Assembly: GCA_013205585.1 (NCBI GenBank)
Contig: JABMML010000222.1
Location: 1-6,704 of the forward strand
Direction of reading: 5' to 3'
Source of the DNA: Chitinophagaceae bacterium
GTDB lineage: Bacteria > Bacteroidota > Bacteroidia > Chitinophagales > Chitinophagaceae
Length of the DNA: 6,704 nt
Shown here piece after piece: positions 6,651 to 6,704 of this stretch. A program made the translations under genes and the position numbers. Position 1 is the first letter of the stretch; each line of letters begins with the position of its first letter. The notes beneath the pieces are model-generated. The model made no database searches, had not been told where the DNA came from, and was given only the letters and a program-made list of their open reading frames with translations.

Positions 6651-6686
6651 AAACAACAAAGGACCCACGATTTAACGTAAGTCCTT
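6651..6686 (-). terminator. Leftward intrinsic terminator of a unit beyond the right edge
   Basis: On the minus strand AAGGACTTACG (6686-6676) pairs with CGTGGGTCCTT (6669-6659) around a 6-nt loop: 11 bp, two of them U-G. A U-rich tail (TGTTGTTT) follows to 6651. On the plus strand the two U-G pairs would be A-C mismatches. It therefore ends a minus-strand transcript that enters from the right. Confidence 0.6.
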
Positions 6687-6704
6687 GATTTTCATGTAGC
6701 GAGA
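6672..6704 (-). other. 3' end of an unidentified minus-strand gene, or flank of an RNA gene
   Basis: The minus strand from the edge reads in one frame as SRYMKIKDLR and a TAA stop (6674-6672) inside the terminator loop. This may be the C-terminus of a protein gene. Alternatively TCTCGCTA at the very edge could be the 3' acceptor strand of a tRNA, with the terminator following it. Only 33 bases are visible, so the two cannot be told apart. Confidence 0.25.

Larger units (their letters stand above)
6301..6704. other. Intergenic region upstream of the SusC-like gene
   Basis: The 400 bp hold, from left to right, a short leader, the operon promoter, a perfect palindrome, an AT-rich stretch (about 6403-6510) in which nothing else was recognised, a pair of short direct repeats, three tandem repeats and a leftward terminator from the next unit. 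No convincing protein gene lies here. No regulator gene for the operon is present up to the window edge. Confidence 0.6.

Noticed and set aside
6608..6688. Plus-strand frame of 26 codons through the tandem repeats
   Set aside because: Most of its translation comes from the repeats and its end overlaps the opposite-strand terminator; no evidence of expression.

Overview
The window looks like chromosomal DNA from a member of the Bacteroidota, most likely a Chitinophagales/Sphingobacteriales-type organism. The reasons are an adjacent SusC-like and SusD-like gene pair, AT-rich coding sequence, promoter boxes of the Bacteroidota type (TAnnTTTG), and no clear Shine-Dalgarno sequences. All three confident protein genes lie on the minus strand.

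Read in the direction of transcription (right to left), the right edge (about 6651-6704) holds the tail of something transcribed leftward from outside the window. It ends in an oriented terminator, followed by three tandem 12-bp repeats. A roughly 350-bp upstream region follows, with a perfect 21-bp palindrome and a good promoter. Then come a SusC-like TonB-dependent outer-membrane transporter (6300-3091) and, 20 bp on, its SusD-like surface lipoprotein partner (3070-1640). These two should form one operon and one outer-membrane import complex. No glycoside hydrolase, peptidase, sigma/anti-sigma pair or other regulator is in the window, so the substrate cannot be named.

Between the SusD-like gene and the last gene is a 600-bp stretch without a convincing protein gene (1037-1639). 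Its right half looks like a plus-strand structured RNA: a possible -7 box near 1299, a long interrupted hairpin (1380-1429), a second hairpin (1455-1480), and a strong intrinsic terminator (1571-1601). The stems are complete only on the plus strand, because they use G-U pairs that would be A-C mismatches on the other strand. No plus-strand gene is present to own this terminator, so a small RNA is the simplest explanation and the most interesting item here.

At the left is a protein of the N-formylglutamate amidohydrolase family (1036-14) that carries a lipobox, with its own possible promoter at 1154-1161. It is separated from the transporter operon by the RNA-like region, so a shared function is possible but not shown.
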